Source: Ectocarpus siliculosus (lineage: Eukaryota; Sar; Phaeophyceae; Ectocarpales; Ectocarpaceae). Taken from it: DNA of 64,000 nt. Position 1 is the first letter of the stretch, and the number at the start of each line of letters is the position of its first letter. Both the position numbers and the translations under genes were made by a program. This document shows, piece after piece, positions 36,263 through 47,951 of the stretch. The notes beneath the pieces are model-generated. The model was not told the DNA's origin and searched no databases. It saw nothing but the letters and a program-made list of their open reading frames with translations. The stretch covers positions 5,134,291-5,198,290 of the forward strand of contig FN649736.1 in the NCBI GenBank assembly GCA_000310025.1. The letters are read 5' to 3'.

Positions 36263-38904
36263 CTGTGGACAGGCCTGTTCAACAGTACAGTCAGTATCAA
36301 CAAGACAAGTCGACGGACAGCCGAACGGTCCAAAAGTTGTGTTGCCAGTCGGCGTTGAGCTGCTGGCGTTGCATTGCTACTCATCGCGCTTGGTTGGGGA
36401 GCACCATTGCACATGATGTAAGTACTCCTTTTGCCGTCGTGAAGTGTGCACGAATTCGCGGTCTTACTACCTAGAGAGCAGCCGCGTTGCAATGAATAGC
36501 ATGTTTTTCGTTTTGCACGGTCCTCTATGAATATGAATACCGAGTATTTGTACAAATCAAGGCAATCAAATACCAACACACCTGAGGGGAGAGGACGAAT
36601 CTGACGAGCGAATAGATGCCGCCAGGGTGGAAGAACGTGCAATAGGAGCTCCGGACATTGGTGCTCGTGTTCTTGTGTCGTGGTGGTGGCTGTTGTTGGG
36701 AGTTGGTGATGGAGAAGGGCTGCTGTGTGTTGGTTGGTTTGTTGGAGCGCCGAAGGCGCCGAGGACGGGGGGGGCCAAAAACATGATTATGTTCGTTGCG
36801 CGGTGGGATACACTCGCACATTGGTACCGTTTTCACGGAGCCTCCGAGGCAAAACAAACGAAAACGCAACCACAAACAGCAAAATGCAGAATGGACCGGT
36901 CACGTTAGGTGCTGTTGCTGTTGGTACTGTTCCTGGTTCGTGCTGTTGGTGTGCTGGTGCTTGGGTGTGTCAAGTGCGCAGCAAGCAGTAGGCCGCAAGT
37001 GGAAGGGTGCTGCAAGCAAAGAGACAGAGAGAGAGAAAGAGTCAGTGCCGCCATCCTGTGATGTGGTGGTGGTCAACGCAGATGGATCTATGTAGCGTCG
37101 TGCCAGCCATGCTCTCCAGTCCAGTCTGGTGCCACCTCCTTCGTAGACGAAAGTCTTCGCTGCCTTGAACTGGACGTGGTTCCCAATCTACTCTCTAATT
37201 CCTCTCTCGTGTATTTGTGTGCATAGCGCATACTGTTGTACGGCGGTAGTGCAGAAGTTTTAAATTCAAATTTGTTTGAATTCCCCGCTAAAAAAAGCCA
37301 GCTCGGCGAAGAGCACCTCAGTCCAGGTCATCCCAACATCCCAACATGGCTGTTGTCGTGTGGGGAAGCTCGGGGAGCGGATGCAGGAAGAAAAGGTGCA
37401 CTACGTATTCCTCGTACGTCTACTGTACGCAGGAAAGAGAATAAGAGTGGCAGCAGGAAAGAGGTTTACAGCAGTCTTCTATGCTTTTAGTCTAAAACAG
37501 AGCGGGGCGGACGGGCGTCAGACCAGCCGGCACCGGATGCGCGCATCAAGGGAGTTACCGTTAGGTGACATGACATGAGATGTCACACCCCCTGGACCCA
37601 TTTTCAAAGCTCAATTACTCCGCGAAGAAGAGGATGCCAAAATCAAAGGATGCGTTTTCGGAAAGCTCCCGACGAGACGGTTCCAACGCCTCCCGCCATT
37701 TTCGACACCGTCACTACTTTTCCTGCCGAGAAATCGAGCTTCGAAAATCGGTCCAGGGTGTGATGATATCTAATATTTTTGATGCAACCTACGGTATGGT
37801 CTATTTGATCTTGCGCACAGCAACCTACCGGCTGGGGTTTCACGAGTCTTGGCAGTGACTTGGCCCTTCACGCAGTAAACAATCACCACCTTTCTAGGTC
37901 TTGCAGTAGCCAACTTGAGGCGTACATCCTCTGCGAACGGATTGATTCCAGTCATCATGAAGGCCGTCACTGATGAAGGCAAGCAAGCAAGCAAACAAGC
38001 CCACACCACCGACAGACTTCCGTGGACCGACGCAAAAAAATATTTTCTAAAAAATTGTGCTCCACCTGTAGATCCCGCTGCCCCTATTGTATGAGTTTTC
38101 AGATTTTCGTCCGAAAAAGTTGCGAATTCTCCTGGCAAACATACAACGCTACTGTAAGTCAGTCGATGAACGCCCCTGCCCTGTTCCCCTGCTGGCTAAA
38201 TACTTCCAACGAAACTAACTGGCACACTAAACCCCCCTGGTCCCATCGGGATTCATTCGTTCCTTGATTTCCTGCCGGGCAGATTTTGCTGAGACTACGG
38301 CTGTACCACCGACGCTACAGGAGGGCGAGACAAGAACAAGCCACCGAAAAATGGTGCCGAATAAACGAACTCAGAAAGCTCATGTGCCGAGGGCCGGTAA
38401 CCCAAACCAAAACTACGTAGACGCGAATCGGCCCTGATCGTCATTGGCGTAGCGCCCACAATCTTTTCCACCCAGTTGCATCATTTATCGTCACTTGTTT
38501 AGTGTAGTCTACATCCTAACAGGTGGGATAATCACCCTTTGCAAAGCAGCCATGCCTGACGCCGATCAACGTCACCGTAGACCGCGCTAAAATCACATCA
38601 AGCGAAAGGTCCACGCATGGATACGGGGTGGCCTTCTTCCTTGAAAAAGAAAAGAGCATGACTCAATGATTGATTCTTGATTCTTGAAAAGAAAACAAAA
38701 CGAAACACGACACGAAACCGACACAAAACAGTACACCCCGGTTAACGCTAGCTACAGAGATTGGCAGCGACGGTCCTCGACCCGTTGTCTTCGGCACCGA
38801 GGCCTCCCAAGACCTAAACCTCAACCCAAGCGCAAAGTCGTTCGCCGGTTGAGAACGTCGTCCGCATCATCTCTTTACCCTGCGGACATACATCCTCCGT
38901 GTTT
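36263..38904. other. Spacer between H2A 5' side and U2AF2 3' end
   Basis: About 2.6 kb. It must hold the missing H2A start exon and promoter, and the U2AF2 3' UTR at its right end. It contains one MITE copy (37556-37796). A minus-strand open frame at 37770-38138 resembles no family I know and has no splice support. Confidence 0.45.
37556..37796. mobile_element. MITE copy between H2A and U2AF2
   Basis: Starts TACCGTTAGGTGACATGACA and ends CCTACGGTA. The arms CCCATTTTCAAAGCTCAATT and GAGCTTCGAAAATCGGTCCA match those of the other copies. Confidence 0.84.
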
Positions 38905-41374
38905 TTACTCGAACTCCCTACGGGCGAATTTCTCCTCGTTCAAGTATTCCACCTTGACGATGTTCGCGCCGAACTGCCTACCGGCGAGCGAGAGAGCGGC
39001 CTTCTGCGCGCTGTCCTTGGTGTCGTACTCGACAAACACTTTGCCTGTCATCGTTCAGAGAGCGCAGCGTTTGCGGACGGCAATTGTTGGTATTTTTATT
39101 TTGTGTTCGTGGCTGGAGTTGGTTTTGGATATTTCAGATCGTTTGTCGCACCCACCCGGGTAAAGTTGCTGTATTATAGTCGTCTTTCGCCGGTGGTGCT
39201 GCTCTGCTTGGTGTTTCCTTTCACTGGTCTAGTTGACATCGCCATCTTGGCACACCATCATTCTCGGGACTTTTGGATATGCCGTCGGGTATGCCACTGC
39301 CGTGTGGGCATCACACAGAGCAGAGGGAAAAGCGAACCACACTTGGCCGGAAATTGACCTCAACAACAGCCGTAAAAAAAAATACTGCAAGACAACAGCA
39401 TGCACACCAGCCAAATGCCGTGTACCATGGGGCTGCGTAGCTAGCCTCTGAGCTGCACACTCGCATGTTCTCCCGATGGAGCACAGGGTGTAACATCTCA
39501 GCGTGCGTCGAGTAAGATACGACGGGTACGCCCGTGACCACTCGCATCCCTCACTTCACAACAGGGAGGATATACTAGCCCCAAGTACCCATTGCCGAAA
39601 CCTCGCACATGACAGATACTCTTTCTCCAACTAGAGGTAGTAAGGAAATCGTCGCCTGTACCTTTCGCCGGGTAGGGGGAGTGTTGCGTGCCCTTCGTAC
39701 GTAAGCCCAGGGGGTTGGGGGGGAGTGTAGTAATGAACACGCATGCCATAGTCGTGACACCATTGACCTCGCATCCCTACGAAGCCGGGACGGAGCACGC
39801 CGGGTTTTTACCGGACCAGGTTCTCACATCACCAGGCGCGAAACGCCGTCAGGTATTCGGCAAGTACCTCACCCAGGGGGGGGGGGGAGGTAACTGCGTC
39901 GGAAATGTATGCATGGCGTGTTCCAAGCAGGAGCACGGGCAGTCTCTCTCACCTACGGCACGGCTGGCGTCTGCCTCTCCAGGGCGAGGCACGATGATCG
40001 ACAGCACGGTGCCGTGAGATGAGCACTCCTGCTGGATGTCGTCCACGATGTCCTGGAACAGCAACAAGCGCACAGCAACAGCACAATGGTCTGAGGACGC
40101 TCTCCAAATGAAGCGGTGTCTTGGAAGAATAGCACCACGTGATCTACGACGACGTTTCGCTTGCCACGCGCGACACAGCAGCAGTAAGCCTAAGTATTTT
40201 ATATTTCAAAGAACCCTAGAAAGGGAGCAAACCAATTTTTTCTCGAAAGCCGAGAGCAGTCAAGACCATGTCGATAAACTGCACATGAACGTGCACACCA
40301 AAGTACATTCCGATCCAAAAGATGGTCGTAGAATCATCAAAACATACCCCTATTCCAACAACGGCCAGTCTCATCACCATCAGCAAGAGGCCGTGATAAT
40401 GAAACAAAATAAGACATTTTTTCAGGGCTCGCCGTTTCGGATGTTAACGAGTGATTTCAGTAAGGTTAAATAGTGATTCAGTACGATCATACAACCGATG
40501 CAACGCAAAGAGCATCGACCAAGCCGGAGGGAGCTCGTCTCGAAAACGGCGTGTTGTGTCCTCCACACAACACATGACAATGATGTCAACAGGGTTGTTT
40601 CAGAAAAACAAAAACTGCTGTGACAAGCACGAAACACAAGCACGCTGCTGGTGCTGGTGCTGCTACGAGACTACCTCTTACCTCGAAAACGGAAACGAGT
40701 ACTCGGAGTGTGTTTCACACTACAAACGCTTCAATAGCCTCATTCTTTCGGGAGTAAAAGGGGCGGCATCAACAACTCAGAAAACAACTTCTGAAGGCGT
40801 ACCCGGCGTATAGTGCAATACTTTAGTCCCACCCACCTCGTACTCTTGAGGGTCCCTCAGCTCTGCCTCGGTCACCATGTTGAGCATCACCAACACTCGG
40901 GTTGGCGGGATGGCGCGGATCAAGTTGGCGGCGACCGCAGACTCCGCCGCGGCAGAGGGAACGGCGCCAGCGCCGCCCTGTGCCAACGAGGCCATAGCGG
41001 CCTGCGAGGCGTTGGGGTCCAGAGCGGCCATAGCCTGCAGATAGCCCACCCAACAAACAAATCCAGAGCACGCGTTTCCGAACGGTTACAATAGCTTGAG
41101 AAATGACAGCACATGTTTCGCTCAAGAACATTTTCGTCACCGAACGGTTCTTGTTAGATCGAGAAAATGAAGGAAATACATGGATAAAGTTGTGTTTCAG
41201 CCTGTCACCAAACTGGAAGCATCGTCGCCCCGCCTTTCCTGCAGCTGTGCTCGCCGTAATTTCTTTATCCACACCTGTGCCAGCTGCATTTGTTCTTGCT
41301 GAGTCGGCGGAGCCGTGAGCCCCATCTGTTGTCCTCCGCCCATCTGCATACCGGGCATGGCTTGTTGTTGGTAG

Positions 41375-41412
<38 letters not shown>

Positions 41413-41823
41413 TCCGCCAGACGAACTGGTGCAACAAAGAACATTCGAGCACGAAACGAGGCGGCACCAGCGAGTTCTCACCATCACGATTGTCTCGCAC
41501 GGACATGGCCCAGCGAAAATGCATATAGACCACGGACAATACAACGGAGGTACTGTACTAAGTGGTGACGACGAGACGAGACAAGACAAGACATGAGCGC
41601 TCCAAGAGTTAATGGTTCCGACCAACCCGACAAGAACGCTGCAAGCCGGAACGCTAATTGAGGTATGCATAGGAGGAGGAGCCCAGCCCCCGTGTATGAC
41701 ATGGTATGGTATGGGACGCGGGTGGTACGCAAACAGCAGTGCAAGGTGTCACAAACTGCACTCGCCAAAGAGTGCAACAACCGCGCATGACCCCAACAAT
41801 ACGCCTCTTCCTCTGGTTCTCTT

Positions 41824-41855
<32 letters not shown>

Positions 41856-44800
41856 TCTCCCCTCCTGTCTCTCTCTCTGCACGTCAATCTCACCCTCTAT
41901 CGGTGGCCGGACGGACCGTGAGCGTCTTGTCACCGAGCGTCATTCCATGGAGACCCTCGCAGGCGATGGCGGTCACCCCCGCATTCAGATACTCGCAGAA
42001 ACCGTAGCCCTTCGACGTGGGCGAGCCAGGGTCCCTGACGAGGTGGAAAGACTTGAGAGGCCCGAACGCACTCAGCAACTCGCGCACCTGAGAGTGGGAC
42101 AGGGGGGGAGGGGGGGGTCCGAGAGATGCTCATGCCGGCCTGGGCAACAGTCGGTACAGCAGCATTACAAGAACATCTGCAAAAAGAGAAATATTTATTC
42201 ATACGGGCTGGTTTTCGAGGGGTAGGCATGGGTTGGTCTTGGGGAAGCAACAAAACAGATCTGCATATGTTGCAGTTAGTAGAGGGCGTGGATAGTTTAG
42301 CAGCAGTACCAAGGCGATCTCAATACGACATCTTCAGTACGGCAGAAGACGTATGCCAAATCTACCACGAGATGACGGCAAACGACTTGCGTCATTTCGC
42401 AACATAACCCACACCTCTGGTATCAACAGCAACCGACGCCCACCAGGCTGCCAAAAAAAGATAGATTTAACACGTCCCTCCTCATGGAAGGGATAACATT
42501 TTGCCGGGTGGATGAATCCCCACAAAAATAAAGTTTGACAAGAACTCAACCACCACGCACCTGGTCTTCCGTGAGGTTGTAAGGGAGTCCCCCGATGAAC
42601 ACCTTGTTGTCGCTGTCGGGGACAGTGCTGGAGATGATACCCAGGACCGAAAGGTTGAGCTTGGGGATCGGCCCAGACCTGGAGCACACAAACAAGCAAT
42701 ATCGACACCAACATGCATAACGCCTTGCTAAGAGCAATGTCGATCGATCGCGCATAACATGAGCAAGAACACCAAATGGCATGTGAGGGAGACACAAACG
42801 AACCCAAAACACCCAACGGAGTTGAAGTGGGACCGGGAGATAAAACACCATGAACTGGGACCGAGAGAGAAGAACCTGACAGCGACCACGTCCTACAACG
42901 AAACAGGATCATGTCTTGCCTTGCTTCTCTGCATTCGCGTCGTTGTCTTTCACTCTCACAGGGAATTGCATTGCACCGCAGCAAGTGGGCAGTACAACAA
43001 CTGTCCTACGAAGCTTCCTTGACTCCACACTCAAGCGCTGGTTTCCCAAGGTCCTCGATCGAAGACGTTCACACCAACCCACTCTGAGCCGGCTCTGCGC
43101 TACCGCTCTTGGAAACACTCCGCATCGTCAACACGCCACGCTAACGGCAAACCTAAGTCACCATAGTAGTAATCCTCAACACTATTTGTAGTTTTCCTAT
43201 GACACACAAGTACTATTAAATAGGAGTATTCTAGACAATCGGGCGGTGGTTGAGGCTCATAGCGTCAAGGTGTCAGGGGAAGCTGCACCGTGCGTATGCA
43301 TAGGAGCAGACAGCAAAACTCACGCCGTATGTAAGCAAATGTATAGGAGTAGACAACGAAACTCACGCCGTATGTAAGCAAATGCATACAGGAGCCAGAA
43401 ACAAAAAACTCACGCCGCGGGGACAAGCTGTGGGTTGTAGTCGCTGGGGCGGCGCATCTTGAGCTGCGTCTCCTTGTACACGATCCCGTCCAGCTCCAGC
43501 ACAGACGTCGCCAGCTCCATCGTCTTGAGCTCTAGGAAGGCAAACGCCTGGCCGGACCATCGGATTGCGAACGTTTCACTTGAGGCAACAGGTGACCGGG
43601 CAGAGAGTGTCAGGTAGGCAACAAAATATTGAAAACTTCCAAACGCGACCATGAGAACACCACACTACTTTACAGCCTTTAGTGGCACCGTCGTGCCAGG
43701 GGGACAGCGGCAAGTTAAGTTGATCGATTGCCGAATTTCGCCGGCCTGCAGTAGTAGCAGAATCATCGATACGGAATCTTTGCGCGTGCTGCTACCGTGT
43801 TGGTGTTTCTCCGTTTCATATGATCTGGCTCGACCAATGTCCTCCAACCACCGCCCCCCGCCCCCTTCGAGATCTCTCCCCTCACGGCACCCCCATCCTC
43901 AAAACCCCTTCACATTCAACAAGAGCGCCTCACGTCCAACATCGCCCCGTGCTAATCAATTCCAAAGCCGTCAGATCACCTCAAGATGCCTCCCCATTGT
44001 CTACCCCCACCTTCTCCTGAGACACGTAGACGGAAGCCACGGCACCCCCATCGATCGGGTACTCGAGGGCGCGGTTGATGACCTCGTTGAAGAAGCTGGA
44101 CATTTCCTCCTCCGTCGTCTTGGGGCACCCGCCGATGTACAGCCGCCGGGCGTGCCGGGTCTGCTGGTTGCTTGCCCCCGGTAGCCGTGCCATCAGCTGC
44201 GCCGCCCGTGGAACCATTTGTTGACGGACGCGGTAGTATGGGGCAAAATGGAAGCAAGAGAGGGGGGGGGGAGGGGGCCCTACGGAGGTCAACGATACGG
44301 CGCCAACTCTCCCAAAAGCGCGATGTTGCACGCAAAATAACAGGTGGTAGGAGCCGGGGGATGATTCGACGACATTCTGAAGAACCGTGAGGGAGACGCG
44401 TGTTTCATGGTCAAACGCAACACCACACCTGCTCGGTAGGTACAAATGAGGCGTGCGTTGGAGCTGCACCCGATCTGGCATTCATATCCCACTCGAGTCC
44501 CGTTAAAAGAGATAGCGGTCTATGAATATCAAAGAGGGAGAAAAAGGTCTCAGCCTAACCAAAACGAATCCTCCGTGCACGAGCTGTGCCAGTAGCCCGG
44601 CCTTTGAAAAAGCGAACCCGATATTGTAGCAGCAATCAACGCTTATGCATGTATGCCGACAGGCGCAACATCGCTGACAAGATCCCCCCAAACTCGCCGG
44701 TTATCTATGTACATCGATTCGATATGCCATCAACGTGCACCGGATACATACACCACGTTAGGGGACGATTGCACAAGCGCTCTAAGCTAGAAGTAGAAAG

Positions 44801-47562
44801 CAATGCTTGCCAGACAGCCGTCAAGCATCTTGATATCATAGCACATGGAATAGGCGAAGGTTGTCCAGCATAGTTCTTACACCTAAGGAACACTCGAGGG
44901 ATTCAAACCCGATTATTTTCGAGAAACGCCAGATCTTCTTCTTATTCCCACCACAACTTTGAAGCCGACGAGACAAGTCCACGTATAATACTTCCACGTC
45001 AGAAGACCATCCTCGCTCTTACTGCTGTAGCGTAAAGCCGCAACCAACAAAATGCACCTCCCTCATCTACACGACCCGAAAACAAACATCTACAGTATCA
45101 ACAACAGCGCGCCTCGCTATATAGGTAGCGCAAGCTCTGCACACCACCACAAAAAAAACACAGAAGCGCAATGCCTCATCGCGACACACCTGCGGTGCCG
45201 CCGACTGCATTACGCCGCTTCCCCTCGACACCAGCATCTGCTGCGCGCTGGCCTCCAGCAATGCCACCGCCGTTGGGTCGTCCGGCTTCACGTCGAAGTT
45301 GGAGGGCCGTAACGCCCTCCGCTTGCGCCGCCGCTCGATCCGGTCCCGGTCGTTAAGCGCCTCGTTGCGAGGGTTCTCGAACCGCCCCCCGCCCCCGCCG
45401 CCGCCGATCCCTCCTCCTCCGCCGCGCCCTCCGCGCCCGTAGCCACCGCCTCGGTCACGGTCACCGCCGTAGCCCCCGCTACGCCCGTAGCCGCCTCCGC
45501 CGCCCCCTCTGGGAGGGCTGCGGCTGCCGCCCCTACGCCTGTTGTACCCAAAGGGAGAGGAACAAAATCGGGTGGGATCGGATCCGTACGTGGGCGTGGG
45601 ATGAAAGGTGTACGAACGTACACACGGGCGTGAGGTCTGCGCACGGCTTTCAGCAAAGGGGTGAGATTTCGAGTCGTTCCTAGACACGAATGGGCATCCG
45701 AGATGGGCACCGACAAAGCATAGGATGAGACGCGTGCGCAAGGCAGACGGTGGGTAAGCTCCCCTGCCTCGTACTCGCACCGACTCTGACGCGACCGTCG
45801 TGCACGCGTGCTGCTGTAGACCAGGAGACAGCTGCATCACCAAACATACACAGGTGTCGCAATCCAGCTCAATGCGATCAAACTGCACCAACAGAAGCAC
45901 GCCAGCCACCACTGGACACGAACTTCCCGCGCAACAGACATGGATGGCCTCAGGCTCGCTTCGTGCTGCGCATGCTCAACGAGCTCCGAACGACAAAAAC
46001 TGTCCGCTTTGCAACTGCCGCAACCTCCAAACTATCCCAAAAAATCAGAACACCGACACCTCCCGTTGCGTGAAGCTCCAGGCATGGCATGATGGTATCG
46101 CAACGAACAACAGTGGAAGAAAGGCCCATCTCTTGACACAACTTCAAAGCGACAGCTACTGCTGTAGACCCTCACCAATGCGCCGTGAGCACCCAAACAT
46201 AAACACAGCCCCTCCTTGTGAACACGATCCCTCCTTGTTAACACGGTCCCTCCTTGTATACACGGTCCCTCCTTGTAAACACGGCCCCTCCTTGTGAACA
46301 CGGTCCCTACTAGTAAACACGGTCCCTCCTAGTAAACACGGTCCCTCCTAGTAAACACGGTCCCTCCTTGTAAACACGGTCCCTCCTTGTGAACACGGTC
46401 CCTCCTTGAAAACACGGTCCCGCCTTTCATACACGGTCCCTCTTACTGCCCCATGTCTTGCAGTACACCCATCCAAACTCAGAATTTGTTTCGATCACGC
46501 AAATCGGGTGGCACTGCAGGCAACGACCGCTCACACCAATCGATGACTTGGTGCCCAAGACACATGCTAAATGTACCCACCTGCTGTCTCGGTGGTCTCG
46601 TCGAGGGGAAGGCGACCTTCTCCGCCGACTGTCCCTCCCGTCCCTCTCGCGCTGCTCTGGGGGAGGGGGCTGCATGGGCACCGGCGGCGGGGCCTGCTGC
46701 GGCGGCACTGCCGCATACATCGGCTGCGGCGGCTGCTGTGGCAGCAGCGGGGGGTCGGCGAACTGACCCTGTGCCGGGGCCATGGGGTAGCCGTTCCCGT
46801 TGCCTGCGGTAACGCCGCGGCGGTGGAAAAGCGAGGAAAAGAGTCGGACATAGATATCGTAGTAACACACAACGAGGCAGCGGAAAACGGTAGAGGGGAT
46901 GAGCTCGCCATCTTGTTGCATGTTCAAGCAGGGACGATGGCGAGGAGTCGTGATGCAAAAGCAAGGCCGTCGGTGGACATGTCGACGAATGGCGTTGTCT
47001 CCGCTGCGCGATGGCAGCGTTTTCGTATGCACGATTTTTGAAACGTTGTCCCGCCCGCGCTCTGTTCTAAAATTGTGCATCTACTCTTTGAAAAACTCGC
47101 CCCACACTAGAAGCAAGACAAGAGACAACCAGCCACAATGCGAACCTAACCGCAACACGCACAAGACAAGCCAAGCTCTTGCTAGACACAGCAGTAGTCA
47201 ACACCGCCCCACTACGAACGCTGACGAAGGATAAGGATCCATAAGACGGGATCACAGCACAGCAGTCCCGAAAGGCGGCGGCAGGATACAAGGGGACGCC
47301 TGGAGGCAACGCTCGCAACAGCCGTGAACAAAAACGTTGTCCGTGAAGATCAAAGCAAGTTTCACGACGGCCGCAGAATGCAAGTCCGTGTTTCCCGATG
47401 CCGTGAAAGCACCCGTGTTTAGCATTAGCAGGTCTCTCGCTCACCGTTGAGCCCACCAGGAGGCAGCGGAGGTGCTTGGGCCACCACCGGCTGCTCCCCG
47501 CCCTCCTTCGTCATCCATGCCGGCAGGGTCATGCCCCTGCCTCGGCCTCCGCCATGCGCCAT
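38905..47562 (-). CDS. U2AF2: Splicing factor U2AF large subunit (U2AF65)
   Basis: Binds the polypyrimidine tract at 3' splice sites and recruits U2 snRNP. Eleven exons in consistent phase give 636 residues: 47562-47445, 46803-46581, 45538-45190, 44196-44011, 43547-43414, 42678-42561, 42087-41894, 41425-41275, 41034-40837, 40052-39953, 39044-38905. Order: an N-terminal LPAWMTKE segment, Pro/Gln-rich linker, RS and Gly/Arg-rich region, ligand-like motif (RALRPSNFDVKPDD), RRM1 (RRLYIGGCPKTTEEEM, AFAFLELKTMELA), RRM2 (NKVFIGGLPYNLTEDQ, SKGYGFCEYLN, GDKTLTVR), a polyglutamine linker coded by CAG repeats, and the C-terminal UHM (TRVLVMLNMVTEAEL, GKVFVEYDTK, GRQFGANIVKVEYL) with its R-x-F loop, ending REFE. 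The human ligand motif has a Trp for U2AF35; here a Phe (SNFDV) sits nearby, as in plant proteins. The intron after exon 5 repeats its own donor site; the intron after exon 2 holds a minisatellite. Confidence 0.95.
39734..39892. repeat. Dispersed repeat family 2, copy b
   Basis: Closely matches 21-178, including CCATTGACCTCGCATCCCT and the terminal poly-G run. It lies in the last intron of U2AF2. Confidence 0.85.
41376..41412 (-). repeat. CAG repeat coding polyglutamine in U2AF2
   Basis: About eleven CAG codons followed by interrupted Gln codons in exon 8 of U2AF2, between RRM2 and the UHM. Read length is prone to change by slippage. Confidence 0.88.
41816..41880. repeat. CT microsatellite
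   Basis: A long (CT)n tract with small interruptions in the U2AF2 intron between exons 7 and 8. On the gene strand it reads as a GA-rich purine tract. Confidence 0.85.
43319..43416 (-). repeat. Tandem triplication of the U2AF2 exon 5 donor region
   Basis: The motif GGCGTGAGTTT occurs three times on the gene strand, at about 43416, 43369 and 43326 (spacing 47 and 43 bases), each followed by related sequence ending in TTGCTTACATAC for the first two. The first is the donor that keeps the protein in frame. Confidence 0.8.
46207..46441. repeat. 19-base minisatellite in a U2AF2 intron
   Basis: About 12 tandem copies of the unit GTCCCTCCTTGTAAACACG with scattered substitutions (for example CCTAGT for CCTTGT in three neighbouring units). 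It lies between U2AF2 exons 2 and 3. There are no spacers, so it is not a CRISPR array. Confidence 0.93.
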
Positions 47563-47951
47563 CTCTCCCCGCTCTCCACACGAAACCGAGTGTCAGGGCT
47601 TCCAAGCCTTCTCCCCCTCCCGAGTGTGCGTTTTGTCCTGCCGAGGGGTTGGTTTTGTGGCTTCGGGTTGTGGTTGACACAACCGAGCACACTTGCTTGG
47701 GGACGGCGCGGGAAGCAATGGTGGGTATGTGCTTAAAAAGGGACAGGATCTCACGGAGCCCCTGAACACAACAGGCAAGTTACAACAGGTCTGCTGTCTA
47801 GGCTCTGTCTATCATCACACGGCAACAGTCTATCCCTCACCCGACACACAGGTTACTACCACGTTCTACGACCGTAACTACTGCCGTGTGCAAATGTGCA
47901 CTCTCTTGCTGGACTGACAGGAGAAGCTAACGTACACTTACACAACAAAAA
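47563..47951. promoter_or_regulatory. Divergent promoter region between U2AF2 and the hydrolase
   Basis: The shortest head-to-head spacer in the window, 389 bases between two start codons. Both genes probably share or overlap promoter elements. I see no clear TATA box. Confidence 0.55.

Noticed and set aside
37770-38138. A 122-codon minus-strand frame between H2A and U2AF2
   Set aside because: No recognisable domain, no neighbouring exon in phase, and it overlaps the MITE border.
38684-39357. Plus-strand frames over the U2AF2 last exon
   Set aside because: They are antisense to the UHM-coding exon, which is fully explained on the minus strand.
46207-46441. Possible CRISPR array
   Set aside because: The units are directly adjacent with no unique spacers, in an intron of a eukaryotic gene. 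It is a minisatellite.
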